Source: Epilithonimonas arachidiradicis
Lineage (GTDB): Bacteria > Bacteroidota > Bacteroidia > Flavobacteriales > Weeksellaceae
Length of the DNA stretch: 64,000 bases
NCBI RefSeq assembly: GCF_003610695.1
Contig: NZ_RAQH01000006.1
Location: 158,031-222,030, forward strand
Direction of reading: 5' to 3'
The notes beneath the pieces were generated by a model. It worked only from the letters and a program-made list of their open reading frames with translations, did not search any database and was not told where the DNA came from. A program made the translations under genes and the position numbers. This document shows positions 1 through 7,693 of the stretch, in pieces; position 1 is the stretch's first letter, and every line of letters starts with the position of its first letter.

Positions 1-1212
1 AAGATTTTCGATGTGGAGTTTGAATGATTTTTTGATGTAATCTACATACGTTTCCATTTTTTGCTTGGCTTCCGCTGGGAAATTTTTCTCAACGTAAAGT
101 TTTCCAAAAGCTTCTCCTAAAACGCCGTTGATTACTCCAAGTCCACGTTTTTCCATAGAACGCTGCTCCTGCTGACCTTGCAGATATTTGGAATAGAAAT
201 CAAAGCGGATATTGTCCAGATTCTGGTCCAGATTGCTTGCATTGTTGTTAAGAAGATCATACTTCATATATTCTTTGATGAGTCCAATATTATTGTCTGT
301 CATCCAAGAATCCATATTTTGATAATATTTCAATTCGCCAATAATCACTTTGTCTGTGTTAACGCCAACCGTTTTAAGATAATCCGGAAGGTTGATGTTT
401 TTCACCAAAGGTTTTAATTCTTCAACGGTTTTCGGATTGTAGCGCAAATTCGCATCACGACCTTGTTCCAGAGTCAAAAGGTCTTGTGCCAGTTTTTTCT
501 CGAAATCAACAATTTGCTGAGCTGTTGCATCAGGATTTTTGTTGCCCAAAACCGTCTCAAGTTTGGCAACGTAGTTTTTATATTCAGCTAAAGTTTTGGT
601 ATTGGCATCATTTACTTTTTGATAGTAATCTTTGCCTAAACCTAAACTTGGTCCACCCAGATAAACCGCATTCATTACGGAATTTTTCATATCTGCACTA
701 ACTCGCCATCCATAAAAAGGATTATCTCCTGAGGGTGTAGCTTCGATAAGATATTTTTGTAAATCCTTGACGTTTTTAATGGCGTCAATTTTCGTTAACT
801 GAGATTTGATAGGCTTGATGCCTTCTGCATTTCGTTTTTTCCAGTCTATGAAAGTGCCGTACAATGCCTGGATTTTTTCGCCTTCAGAATTGGGTGCAAA
901 TTTCTCTGAAAGCACCTTGTTCAGAATATCCAAAGATGCCACATCCACATCCTCTCTCAAAGCGTTGAAAGAACCCCAACTTGGCTTGTCAGAAGGAATC
1001 ACTGCGGTTTTCATCCAGCCACCATTCACATAATTATAGAAGTCATCCTGAGGTCTCACACTAGTGTCCATATAGGAAAGGTTGATGCCTTCATCTTTTG
1101 ACATGTTGGTTTGTACGGATTTCTGGTTTGCGGTTCTGTTCTGTGCCGTGACAGTGCTGCCAACATAAAAGGTGGCGCCGACTGTCATCAGGTAAATGCT
1201 TAACTTTTTCAT
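1..1212 (-). CDS. M13 family metallopeptidase (PepO/neprilysin type), N-terminal part only
   Basis: Partial gene: 404 codons are present from the ATG at 1210-1212 and the frame stays open to the window edge. The first residues form a Sec signal peptide (MKKLSIYLMTVGATFYVG, then a cut near TAQ). The mature part has the M13 opening (NLSYMDTSVRPQDDFYNYVN, then GGW) and continues through the helical M13 N-terminal domain (SWGSFNALRED, GGPSLGLGKDYY, the run ending in INLPDYLK). M13 enzymes are zinc endopeptidases acting on oligopeptides outside the cytoplasm. The catalytic HExxH and ExxxD motifs lie beyond the edge, so activity cannot be judged. A full enzyme is about 670-690 residues. The family is clear; the substrate is unknown. 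Confidence 0.93.
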   Translation of the reverse strand, partial: MKKLSIYLMTVGATFYVGSTVTAQNRTANQKSVQTNMSKDEGINLSYMDTSVRPQDDFYNYVNGGWMKTAVIPSDKPSWGSFNALREDVDVASLDILNKVLSEKFAPNSEGEKIQALYGTFIDWKKRNAEGIKPIKSQLTKIDAIKNVKDLQKYLIEATPSGDNPFYGWRVSADMKNSVMNAVYLGGPSLGLGKDYYQKVNDANTKTLAEYKNYVAKLETVLGNKNPDATAQQIVDFEKKLAQDLLTLEQGRDANLRYNPKTVEELKPLVKNINLPDYLKTVGVNTDKVIIGELKYYQNMDSWMTDNNIGLIKEYMKYDLLNNNASNLDQNLDNIRFDFYSKYLQGQQEQRSMEKRGLGVINGVLGEAFGKLYVEKNFPAEAKQKMETYVDYIKKSFKLHIENL

Positions 1213-1267
1213 TAAAGATTTATTTTTATATTTTCAAATCTAGTAATTTTAAATTTTATCGGTATTC

Positions 1268-1303
1268 AAAAAAATCCCATTCAAGAATGAAAGGGATTTT
1301 ATA
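1268..1303 (-). terminator. Rho-independent terminator after the toxin gene
   Basis: Read on the minus strand, AAAATCCC and GGGATTTT flank a short loop and are followed by a run of T. The stem overlaps the stop codon of the RelE/ParE-like gene and separates it from the M13 peptidase gene downstream. Confidence 0.7.
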
Positions 1304-1592
1304 GTTCGAGGTTGTCGGGATTTCTTCGGTTGTCCCAGAAAGCTATTATTTCTATGTTTTGTTCTGATATTTTATAATAAAGAGAAAAATATTTTAGAAT
1401 AGGAACTTTATAAGTATTGTGAAAATTTGTTGTAATTCCTGAATTTGGATTTTGTATCAGATAATTTATTTTTCTTTCCACATCTGCAATCAATTTTTTC
1501 GAATATGAATTTGATTTATTATGTTTTGTCCAAAAAATAAGTGTGCTATAATAATCTGATTCTGCATCATCTGACCAAATTACTTTATACAT
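1299..1592 (-). CDS. RelE/ParE family type II toxin
   Basis: 97 residues, the usual size for the RelE/ParE fold. The protein has the typical opening (YKVIWSDDAESDYYSTL: a beta strand, then a helix starting with a D/E-rich turn), the middle helix DVERKINYLIQNPNSG, the core strand VPILKYFSLYYKI and the closing EIIAFWDNRRNP, in which an aromatic residue followed by RRNP matches many ParE-like toxins. RelE toxins cut mRNA on the ribosome and ParE toxins poison gyrase; sequence alone does not say which applies. It starts 13 bp inside the end of the upstream small gene, the usual antitoxin-first order, which indicates translational coupling. Possibly stabilising or merely selfish. Confidence 0.85.
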   Translation of the reverse strand: MYKVIWSDDAESDYYSTLIFWTKHNKSNSYSKKLIADVERKINYLIQNPNSGITTNFHNTYKVPILKYFSLYYKISEQNIEIIAFWDNRRNPDNLEL

Positions 1593-1798
1593 TCTCTTGC
1601 TTTTTGACTCACTTCATCATTAGAAGAAAATCTTCCTTCTTTAATGTCTAAGATTCCCTTTAATATTTTTTCTTTTTGCCAATCCAGAAGTTCTTCAGCT
1701 TGTTCTTCACTTTTAAATTTGATTTTCATTTCTTCTAAAAGAGATTTCAGAATCTGAAGTTGTTTTTGGTTTTCAGGATAAATGATTAAATTTTCCAT
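1580..1798 (-). CDS. Putative antitoxin of the RelE/ParE pair
   Basis: A 72-residue protein if the start is the ATG at 1796-1798 (MENLIIYPENQKQL); a start 18 bp upstream is open, but MENLI... is the usual N-terminus of small Bacteroidota antitoxins of this kind. The N-terminal YPENQKQLQILKSLLEEMKIKF is a short strand-helix module that pairs it with RelE-like toxins; the C-terminal half (SSNDEVSQKARE) is charged and helical. It overlaps the toxin start by 13 bp. The expected role is to bind and silence the toxin, and possibly to repress the operon, although no classic DNA-binding motif is visible. Confidence comes mainly from position and size. Confidence 0.78.
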   Translation of the reverse strand: MENLIIYPENQKQLQILKSLLEEMKIKFKSEEQAEELLDWQKEKILKGILDIKEGRFSSNDEVSQKARECIK

Positions 1799-1825
1799 CA
1801 GTTCAATTTTTATCAAAGTTAATAA

Positions 1826-1862
1826 AAAATTCCTTCAATTAAAACTGAAGGAATTTTACTTT
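1826..1862 (-). terminator. Rho-independent terminator after asnS
   Basis: On the minus strand AAAATTCCTTCA and TGAAGGAATTTT form a 12-bp stem with an 8-nt loop followed by a T run. It lies just after the asnS stop codon, so the toxin-antitoxin genes downstream are probably transcribed separately. Confidence 0.8.
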
Positions 1863-1880
1863 TTATATTCAAGTTAATGC

Positions 1881-3329
1881 TTAAAACTCTGCGTTTTTCG
1901 GTGTTCTTGGGAAAGGAATCACGTCTCTGATGTTGGTCATTCCTGTTACAAAAAGCACCAATCTTTCCAATCCTAATCCAAAGCCAGCGTGCGGCACAGA
2001 ACCGAATCTTCTCGTATCCATATACCACCAAAGTTCTTCTTCATCAACGTGCATTTCTGCCATTTTCGTTTTCAGAACATCCAGTCTTGCTTCTCTTTCA
2101 GAACCGCCGATGATTTCTCCAATTCCTGGGAAAAGAACGTCCATTGCTGCAACGGTTTTGTTATCATCATTCAGTTTCATGTAGAAAGCCTTGATTTCTT
2201 TCGGGTAATCAAACAAAACAACTGGGCTTTCAAAATGTTTTTCAACTAAGAATCTCTCGTGCTCAGACTGTAAATCGGTTCCCCATTTCTCAACAGGGTA
2301 TTGAAATTTTCCTTTTTTGTTTTCTTTAGAATTCAATAAGATTTCAATTGCTTCTGTGTAAGAAACTCTCTTGAATCTTTTTGCAATCACATTTTCCAGC
2401 TTTTCGATAAGACCTTCTTTTGCTCTTTCTTTTTCTGGTTTTGATTTTTGCTCTTCCTCAAAACGTTTGTCAAGGAATTCCAAATCGTCTTTGCAATTGT
2501 CCAAAACATATTTAATCACATATTTTAAGAAGTCTTCTGCCAAATCAATATTGTCTTCCAAATTGTTGAAAGCAACTTCCGGCTCAATCATCCAGAACTC
2601 AGCTAAGTGACGTGTTGTGTTAGAATTCTCTGCACGGAACGTTGGTCCGAAAGTATAAATTCTTCCCAATCCCATTGCCGCGGTTTCACCTTCCAATTGT
2701 CCGGAAACCGTCAGGCTGGTTTTCTTACCAAAGAAATCCTGGGAAAAATCGATATCGCCTTCTTCTGTTTTTGGAATATTATCAAGGTCAAAATTCGTAA
2801 CGCCGAACATTTCTCCGGCACCTTCTGCATCAGCTCCCGTAATTACTGGTGTGTTGATATAGAAAAACTGATTTTGGTTGAAGAATTGATGAACCGCAAA
2901 ACTCACAGCGTGACGTACTCTGAAAACGGCACCAAACAAATTGGTTCTGAATCTCAAATGGGCCTGCTCACGCAATTTCTCCAAACTGTGTTTCTTCGGT
3001 TGAAGAATGGTTGCCTGTAATTCGTCAAAGAAATTATCTCCAAGAACCGTAATTTTCTTAGCGATGATTTCCACCGTTTGACCAGCACCTTGACTTTCCA
3101 CAACTTCACCTACAACTTTCAAAGACGAAGCAGTATTGATTTTCTTGATAGTTTCTTCGTCGAAATTTTCAAAATCTACTACAATTTGCAAATTATTAAT
3201 CGTAGAACCGTCATTCAATGCGATAAAGCGATTGGAACGAAACGCACGAACCCAACCCTGAACGGTGATGTCGTGATGCAATACTTTTTTGTAATCTGCC
3301 AAAAGGTCTTTAATAGTCTGTCTTTTCAT
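1881..3329 (-). CDS. asnS: Asparaginyl-tRNA synthetase
   Basis: 482 residues, normal for bacterial AsnRS. It charges tRNA-Asn with asparagine in the cytoplasm. An N-terminal OB-fold anticodon-binding domain (about residues 1-110, including [13 protein letters not shown]) is followed by the class II catalytic core: motif 2 ([20 protein letters not shown]) and motif 3 near the C-terminus ([15 protein letters not shown]), with the AsnRS ending [11 protein letters not shown]. The presence of AsnRS implies direct asparagine charging. It is transcribed alone from a TAnnTTTG promoter about 47 bp upstream and ends at a strong terminator. Confidence 0.97.
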   Translation of the reverse strand: MKRQTIKDLLADYKKVLHHDITVQGWVRAFRSNRFIALNDGSTINNLQIVVDFENFDEETIKKINTASSLKVVGEVVESQGAGQTVEIIAKKITVLGDNFFDELQATILQPKKHSLEKLREQAHLRFRTNLFGAVFRVRHAVSFAVHQFFNQNQFFYINTPVITGADAEGAGEMFGVTNFDLDNIPKTEEGDIDFSQDFFGKKTSLTVSGQLEGETAAMGLGRIYTFGPTFRAENSNTTRHLAEFWMIEPEVAFNNLEDNIDLAEDFLKYVIKYVLDNCKDDLEFLDKRFEEEQKSKPEKERAKEGLIEKLENVIAKRFKRVSYTEAIEILLNSKENKKGKFQYPVEKWGTDLQSEHERFLVEKHFESPVVLFDYPKEIKAFYMKLNDDNKTVAAMDVLFPGIGEIIGGSEREARLDVLKTKMAEMHVDEEELWWYMDTRRFGSVPHAGFGLGLERLVLFVTGMTNIRDVIPFPRTPKNAEF

Positions 3330-3375
3330 TTTAGTAAAACTTTTGTGAAGTTTCTGTTTTAAAATTAAGTGAGTG

Positions 3376-3383
3376 CAAATTTA
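3376..3383 (-). promoter_or_regulatory. Promoter -7 box for asnS
   Basis: TAAATTTG on the minus strand matches the Bacteroidota TAnnTTTG -7 consensus, 47 bp upstream of the asnS ATG. No convincing -33 TTTG was identified. Confidence 0.55.
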
Positions 3384-3439
3384 GGAAAAATCGCTGTAAG
3401 TCCTTAATTACATTTAGAGTTTCTATCTTTTATATCAAA

Positions 3440-4039
3440 TCAATTCAATAAAACTGATTTTCTAATACTTTTTCCCTGACGGATTTTCCACGCGTGATAA
3501 GAACTCGGAACATCGAATTGCCATATCGGTAAAATCAAAATGATTAAAATGACATCAATGTGAGAAATTAATCCGAGAATCAGACATAAATAAAATGCCC
3601 AATTTGCCGTGCTGAAACCTATCAAAAATGTGAAAGCTAATAATAAACTCAGTCCCCAAAATTTGGAAAGCCAAGCGTGCGTGCAGGTCTCTTTCCCGAA
3701 TTTCCAAAAACTGATAATGTAACACAACGCTTCCATTCCGAAAATCAAAGAAATGCTTTTCCAGTGATCTTTGATGATTTCGGAATTTAGCCAATAAGTC
3801 GAAAATCCGATTGCCAGCCAGAAGACTAAATCCGTTTGACTATCCAACCTTCTTAATTTTTCGGATGAAACACCAACTTTTCGGGCGATAATTCCATCAA
3901 AAATATCAGTCAGTAATCCAAAATACATTAGAAATAAAATTATAGTCCTTGATTTTTCTCCAACAAAATATCCTAAATATAGAATGGCAATTGCTGAGAG
4001 AAATCTTAGTAGAATTAATAAATAAGGAATTGTTTTCAT
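3440..4039 (-). CDS. CDP-alcohol phosphatidyltransferase family membrane protein
   Basis: 199 residues with about six hydrophobic segments. The family transfers a phospho-alcohol from a CDP-linked donor during phospholipid synthesis in the inner membrane. The signature begins well: D45, D48, G49, A52, R53, then D66 and D70 (TDIFDGIIARKVG ... LDSQTD). The second conserved glycine of the D-DG-AR-G-D-D motif is replaced by leucine at residue 62, so the exact substrate, or even activity, is uncertain. It overlaps the upstream LA_2272 gene by 4 bp (ATGA), so the two are co-translated. The alcohol acceptor cannot be predicted. Confidence 0.85.
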   Translation of the reverse strand: MKTIPYLLILLRFLSAIAILYLGYFVGEKSRTIILFLMYFGLLTDIFDGIIARKVGVSSEKLRRLDSQTDLVFWLAIGFSTYWLNSEIIKDHWKSISLIFGMEALCYIISFWKFGKETCTHAWLSKFWGLSLLLAFTFLIGFSTANWAFYLCLILGLISHIDVILIILILPIWQFDVPSSYHAWKIRQGKSIRKSVLLN

Positions 4040-4722
4040 AATTTTTTAGTTTTAAAGTTCCAGTTGATGATTGGTAATTGTCGCTTTTCGTTTTTGTTCC
4101 AAAGTCCTATCTGGATATTTTTTCCGGTTTTACTTTTATTGATTAATCCAAATTGAACACCTTCTAGTTTATCTGAATCATTAACTAATCCAACTTGAAA
4201 ACCTTTAAAATCATTGATTTCATTAAGTCCAGAAATTGAAATTCCTCTTCCTACTTTTGCTGAATTACCGAAGCAGGAGAAATAGAAACCGTTCAGGCTT
4301 TCTACATAAGTTCCGAAAAATGTGAAGGATATTCCATTCATTTTTCTTCCATTATTATAGACCGAAAAATTTATTCCGTTGTGACTTGTGTTTTTTAAGA
4401 AACCGCCAAAAGATATATTGACGCCATTAACAATCGATGTTTCGTTCCCGGGAAATCTATCCGGTTTATAAAAGCAAATCCAGACAATTGCCAATGGATT
4501 GATTTCTAAATTTAGTCCATTAATGATTTTAGGTTTTTTAATGTTTTGATTACCAAGTGATTCGTAGGCTTCATCCAAACCTAATCCAATTGCCAATCCA
4601 TTTACATTGTTAATTTTTTGAGAAATTGGTGTGAACCTTATTATACTAATGCTATCAGATTTACTTTGTCCATAAGACATTGTACTTATATAAATGAACA
4701 GTAATAATAATTTCGTTTTCAT
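4036..4722 (-). CDS. LA_2272 family surface repeat protein
   Basis: 228 residues with an N-terminal signal peptide (MKTKLLLLFIYISTMSYGQ). The body consists of short degenerate repeats of the form xxGxxxGxxN with alternating hydrophobic residues (GISFTFFGTYVESLNGFYFS, FKGFQVGLVNDSDKLEGVQF, then GLINKS and GLWNKN), the pattern of LA_2272 surface repeat proteins, probably a beta-structured outer-membrane or periplasmic protein. No biochemical role is established. It shares an ATGA overlap with the phosphatidyltransferase gene and has its own promoter box. Confidence 0.75.
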   Translation of the reverse strand: MKTKLLLLFIYISTMSYGQSKSDSISIIRFTPISQKINNVNGLAIGLGLDEAYESLGNQNIKKPKIINGLNLEINPLAIVWICFYKPDRFPGNETSIVNGVNISFGGFLKNTSHNGINFSVYNNGRKMNGISFTFFGTYVESLNGFYFSCFGNSAKVGRGISISGLNEINDFKGFQVGLVNDSDKLEGVQFGLINKSKTGKNIQIGLWNKNEKRQLPIINWNFKTKKL

Positions 4723-4747
4723 AGCAATTAATTTAAAATTGATGAGA

Positions 4748-4812
4748 CAAAATTATTTCCGAATCCCAACTTTATAAATGCGGAAATGAATTAATATTTT
4801 TTTCTAAATTTG
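4748..4812. promoter_or_regulatory. Divergent promoter pair between the LA_2272 gene and the HTH gene
   Basis: Two TAnnTTTG boxes face opposite ways: TAATTTTG on the minus strand at 4748-4755 (25 bp before the ATG at 4722) and TAAATTTG on the plus strand at 4805-4812 (15 bp before the GTG at 4828). Confidence 0.5.
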
Positions 4813-4827
4813 TGAAAATCGCAAAAG

Positions 4828-5763
4828 GTGTATCAGGAACTTTTATTGAAAGAGATCAGAAACAAAATCGGAGACAAATCTCTGAATGATGAGTTGGCGA
4901 ATGTCCTCAACATCAGCTACGACGCAGCGCACAGAAGAACCTCGATGAAATCCAAATTTTCGTTGGAAGAAAGTTTACAGCTTGCGAAGTTTTACAACAT
5001 TTCGTTGGATAGATTTCTAGAAAATACGGATAATCTTTTGGTTAAGAAGACGAAAGCAGTCAATAAAATTGAGGATTTACATTCGTTTTTTGATAATACT
5101 TTAGATATTTTGAATGCTATTCAGTTTTCGGAGAATTCTGTAATTTATTATTCTGCGAAGGATATTCCGTTTTTTTATACTGTTTCAGATACGTTATTGT
5201 CGAGATTCAAAATCTATGTTTGGATGAATTTGCTTAATTCCAAACAGGTTTTTATTCCGTTTCAGGATTTCCAGCCACAACAATTTAATTCAAAAACTAA
5301 AATTCTGAGAGAGATTTATGAAGGACAAAATGTAATAGAGCTTTGGAATGATATGACAATTTCAAGTATTTTACTTCAGGTTTCCTTTTATTTTGAAATT
5401 GGACTTCTCAAAAAAGAAGATGCTGTAAACATACTTTCAGAACTGGATGATTTGATTCATTACATAGAAAACAAAACGGAAACTAATCCTCGTTTTCAGA
5501 TTTATCAGAACGAGTTGGTTCATCTTTCCAATGATATTTTTATCTCGAATGGTTCGCAGTCCACAATGGCGATTCCTTGTAATATGTTTGGATATCTATT
5601 GACAAACGATACAAAAACCTGTAAGGAAACTTTGAATTATTTTGAACATCAAATTAAAAACTGTAAATCTCTGAACACAGCTGGAAATAGAGACAGAAAG
5701 CTGTTTTTCAATAGAATGCAAACTCAAATAGAAAATTTGAAAACGAAATTACAATTTCTTTAA
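4828..5763 (+). CDS. XRE-like helix-turn-helix regulator with a large C-terminal domain
   Basis: 311 residues from a GTG start; no upstream in-frame ATG is available and the promoter box ends 15 bp before it. Residues 1-65 look like a lambda-repressor type HTH (LLLKEIRNKIGDKSLNDELA, then the recognition helix AAHRRTSMKSKFSLEESLQL, then FYNISLDRFLE). The remaining 240 residues are mostly helical with no recognised motif; similar Bacteroidota proteins are annotated only as helix-turn-helix or hypothetical proteins. The following membrane-protein gene begins 23 bp downstream, so they may share a transcript. Target genes are unknown. Confidence 0.7.
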   Translation: MYQELLLKEIRNKIGDKSLNDELANVLNISYDAAHRRTSMKSKFSLEESLQLAKFYNISLDRFLENTDNLLVKKTKAVNKIEDLHSFFDNTLDILNAIQFSENSVIYYSAKDIPFFYTVSDTLLSRFKIYVWMNLLNSKQVFIPFQDFQPQQFNSKTKILREIYEGQNVIELWNDMTISSILLQVSFYFEIGLLKKEDAVNILSELDDLIHYIENKTETNPRFQIYQNELVHLSNDIFISNGSQSTMAIPCNMFGYLLTNDTKTCKETLNYFEHQIKNCKSLNTAGNRDRKLFFNRMQTQIENLKTKLQFL

Positions 5764-5786
5764 ATGCTATTAAAAAAACACTTATT

Positions 5787-6485
5787 TTGAAAAAAACAAC
5801 ATCACAATCTTCTAACTCCATACTCGAAACCATAGAGCCAAGCTTGCTTTTTGCCGATTTTCTGATGATGGGATTTATGGCATTCAAATATTATATGCTT
5901 TGGAGTAATCCGCAAATTGGCGATGCTACAAGTATTTTCCAAATGGCAGGATTGATGGGGTTCGAGTTCGTTATGATCCACTCTGGTGTATTAATGGCTA
6001 TAATGCCAAAATGGCTTTCGTTGATAGTTTTTGCTCCCTTTTATGGATTATTTGCTTGGGCTTTCAACAAAATAATTGGTGGAGATAATTTGGTAACATA
6101 CATTTATATGATTGCGGTATTCAACAGGATGCGTTTTGCTTTTTTCAATGTAAATGAAGATATGAAACAAAAGCAAGTTGGGCGATCTGTTTTTGCGGCA
6201 ATGTTTTATTTTTTCCTTGTATTTGGAGTTGTGCTTGGCTCATCGCTCATCCCAGAATTAGGATTAAATGAAGCTAATCTTGAAAGAATCGGCTATGCTG
6301 AAGCCAAAACACACGGCGGACTTTTCCTGGATGAACCCAAAACAGCCATTTGCTTGGGAACCATTTATTATTTAGGTTTATGTTTATTTTCCTTACCAGG
6401 TAAATGGTTTTGGGATGAACAGAAATGGGAGGCGAGAACAAAAAAATGGACTAATTCGATAGAAAATTACAAAAAAAATAAATGA
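5787..6485 (+). CDS. Multi-pass membrane protein of unknown function
   Basis: 232 residues from a TTG start at 5787, with about six hydrophobic segments (for example LLFADFLMMGFMAFKYYML, FEFVMIHSGVLMAIM, WLSLIVFAPFYGLFAWAF, FAAMFYFFLVFGVVLGSSLI, ICLGTIYYLGLCLFSL). I do not recognise the family. The start is uncertain: TTG is weak, and the tiny reading frame in front (ATG at 5764) ends across the TTG, which could allow translational coupling; later in-frame Met codons (for example the MMG pair near residue 27) are alternatives. It follows the HTH gene closely on the same strand. Confidence 0.6.
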   Translation: MKKTTSQSSNSILETIEPSLLFADFLMMGFMAFKYYMLWSNPQIGDATSIFQMAGLMGFEFVMIHSGVLMAIMPKWLSLIVFAPFYGLFAWAFNKIIGGDNLVTYIYMIAVFNRMRFAFFNVNEDMKQKQVGRSVFAAMFYFFLVFGVVLGSSLIPELGLNEANLERIGYAEAKTHGGLFLDEPKTAICLGTIYYLGLCLFSLPGKWFWDEQKWEARTKKWTNSIENYKKNK

Positions 6486-6531
6486 ATAAATAAACAATCG
6501 CTTTATCAAAAAAACGTTATTTACTTATTCT

Positions 6532-6662
6532 TTTTAGAAGGCGCCAAAAAAAACATTCATCAAACCTTGTGACAAAACATTTTTGATAAATTACTCCTAG
6601 ACAGTTCACTTCCAAACCCTAATCTGAATGGAATGGTGATTTCCTTGCTAGAAAGATTGTGA
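6532..6662 (-). pseudogene. Decayed fragment of rimM (C-terminal end)
   Basis: Read on the minus strand, this gene-free stretch aligns along its whole length with the last 45 codons of the intact rimM at 9345-9887, including the shared plus-strand strings CATCAAACCTT and TTCACTTCCA and a closing TTTTTAGAAGG. In one frame it gives SKEITIP (intact: GKEIIIP) and later PSKKNK (intact: PSKKDE); in another FIKNVLSQGLMNVF (intact: FIKMFLPEGLMDVF). At least one frameshift and in-frame stops are present, so it cannot encode RimM. It has the same orientation as intact rimM and lies 2.7 kb away, with only the AraC regulator and serine hydrolase between them. Confidence 0.8.
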
Positions 6663-6722
6663 TACAAGATTGTTTTTTAATAAAATGTATGAACAAATTG
6701 ATAATCTAAAACAAAAACTATA

Positions 6723-7523
6723 ATGAAAAACCTTCGTAATGGCGAATTTTTTGGACAGACCAATGAAAAGCTCAACTTTGATGGATTGACCATTACGGAT
6801 ACCGAATACACGCATCCTTACGTCGATTGGCATTATCACGAGAATCCTTATTTTACGTTTTTGCTTCAGGGAAATATGACGGAAGGGAATAAGAAAGAAA
6901 TATACGATTGCTCTGTCGGAACTTTGCTTTACCATCATTGGGAAGACGCGCATTACAACATCAAACCGGACATTTTCACCAGAGGTTTTCATATCGAAAT
7001 TACGGAAGAATGGTTTAGAAAGTTTCAGGTTTCAAAGGATAATTTGGAAGGCAGTTTCAATATCAAAAATCCAGTTTTCAAATTATTGATTTACCAGATT
7101 TTCAAAGAATCAAAATTGAATGATAATTCTTTTGAATTGAGTATTAATCAAACTTTATTGAATCTTTTTAGCCAATTGTCCAATCAGAAAAGCTCTTCTG
7201 AAAAGAAACCGATTTGGGTTAATCAGATCGATGAAATTCTTCACGAAAGTTTTACGGATAAATTAAATCTAACAGAACTTTCCCAAACTCTGAATATTCA
7301 TCCGATGCATCTCAGTCGGGATTTTCAGAAATATTTCCATTGTAATTTGGGCGAATATATCAGAAAACTGAAAGTCGAAAAATCATTGATTTTATTAAAT
7401 CAAAATGATTCTTTGTCTGAAGTTGCTTTGGAATGCGGATTTGCAGACCAAAGTCATTTTATCCGATGTTTCAAAGAAAATATCGGAATTACACCGTTGA
7501 AATTTAAAAATATTCTGAAATAA
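6723..7523 (+). CDS. AraC family transcriptional regulator
   Basis: 266 residues. The N-terminal half (residues 1-150) is a cupin-like sensing domain (HPYVDWHYHENPYFTFLLQG, and DAHYNIKP). The C-terminal 100 residues hold the paired AraC helix-turn-helix motifs (LNLTELSQTLNIHPMHLSRD, then LSEVALECGFADQSHFIRCF, closing with ITPLKFK). AraC proteins activate or repress nearby genes after binding a small molecule. The serine hydrolase gene follows 170 bp downstream in the same direction and is the likely target. Both genes lie between the rimM remnant and intact rimM, so they may have arrived together. Confidence 0.92.
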   Translation: MKNLRNGEFFGQTNEKLNFDGLTITDTEYTHPYVDWHYHENPYFTFLLQGNMTEGNKKEIYDCSVGTLLYHHWEDAHYNIKPDIFTRGFHIEITEEWFRKFQVSKDNLEGSFNIKNPVFKLLIYQIFKESKLNDNSFELSINQTLLNLFSQLSNQKSSSEKKPIWVNQIDEILHESFTDKLNLTELSQTLNIHPMHLSRDFQKYFHCNLGEYIRKLKVEKSLILLNQNDSLSEVALECGFADQSHFIRCFKENIGITPLKFKNILK

Positions 7524-7532
7524 ATTTTTCGT

Positions 7533-7622
7533 TTTCCTGCAAAAGTCACAAAAGTTTTAGTGATTTCTTCAACTATCAAAATGCTTGTGCTCTTTGTGAA
7601 AATCTTTGTGCCTTTGTGGTTA
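7533..7622. repeat. TTTTGTGGTT-type intergenic inverted repeat (decayed)
   Basis: Contains GCAAAAGTCACAAAAGTTTT at the left and CTTTGTGCCTTTGTGGTTAA at the right, the same units as the cleaner inverted repeat at 45972-46078. A related half-unit (TGTGTCTTTTGTGGTTGAG) lies at 10921-10939. It lies between the AraC and hydrolase genes. No coding potential is seen. Confidence 0.6.
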
Positions 7623-7669
7623 ATTTCATCGATGTTAATTTCATTCTATTTTTTCCGGAATTCAAAGTC

Positions 7670-7677
7670 TAATTTTG
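7670..7677 (+). promoter_or_regulatory. Promoter -7 box for the serine hydrolase gene
   Basis: TAATTTTG matches TAnnTTTG and ends 16 bp before the ATG at 7694, suggesting the hydrolase gene has its own promoter downstream of the AraC gene. Confidence 0.5.
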
Positions 7678-7693
7678 TCAGATAAAATTTACA

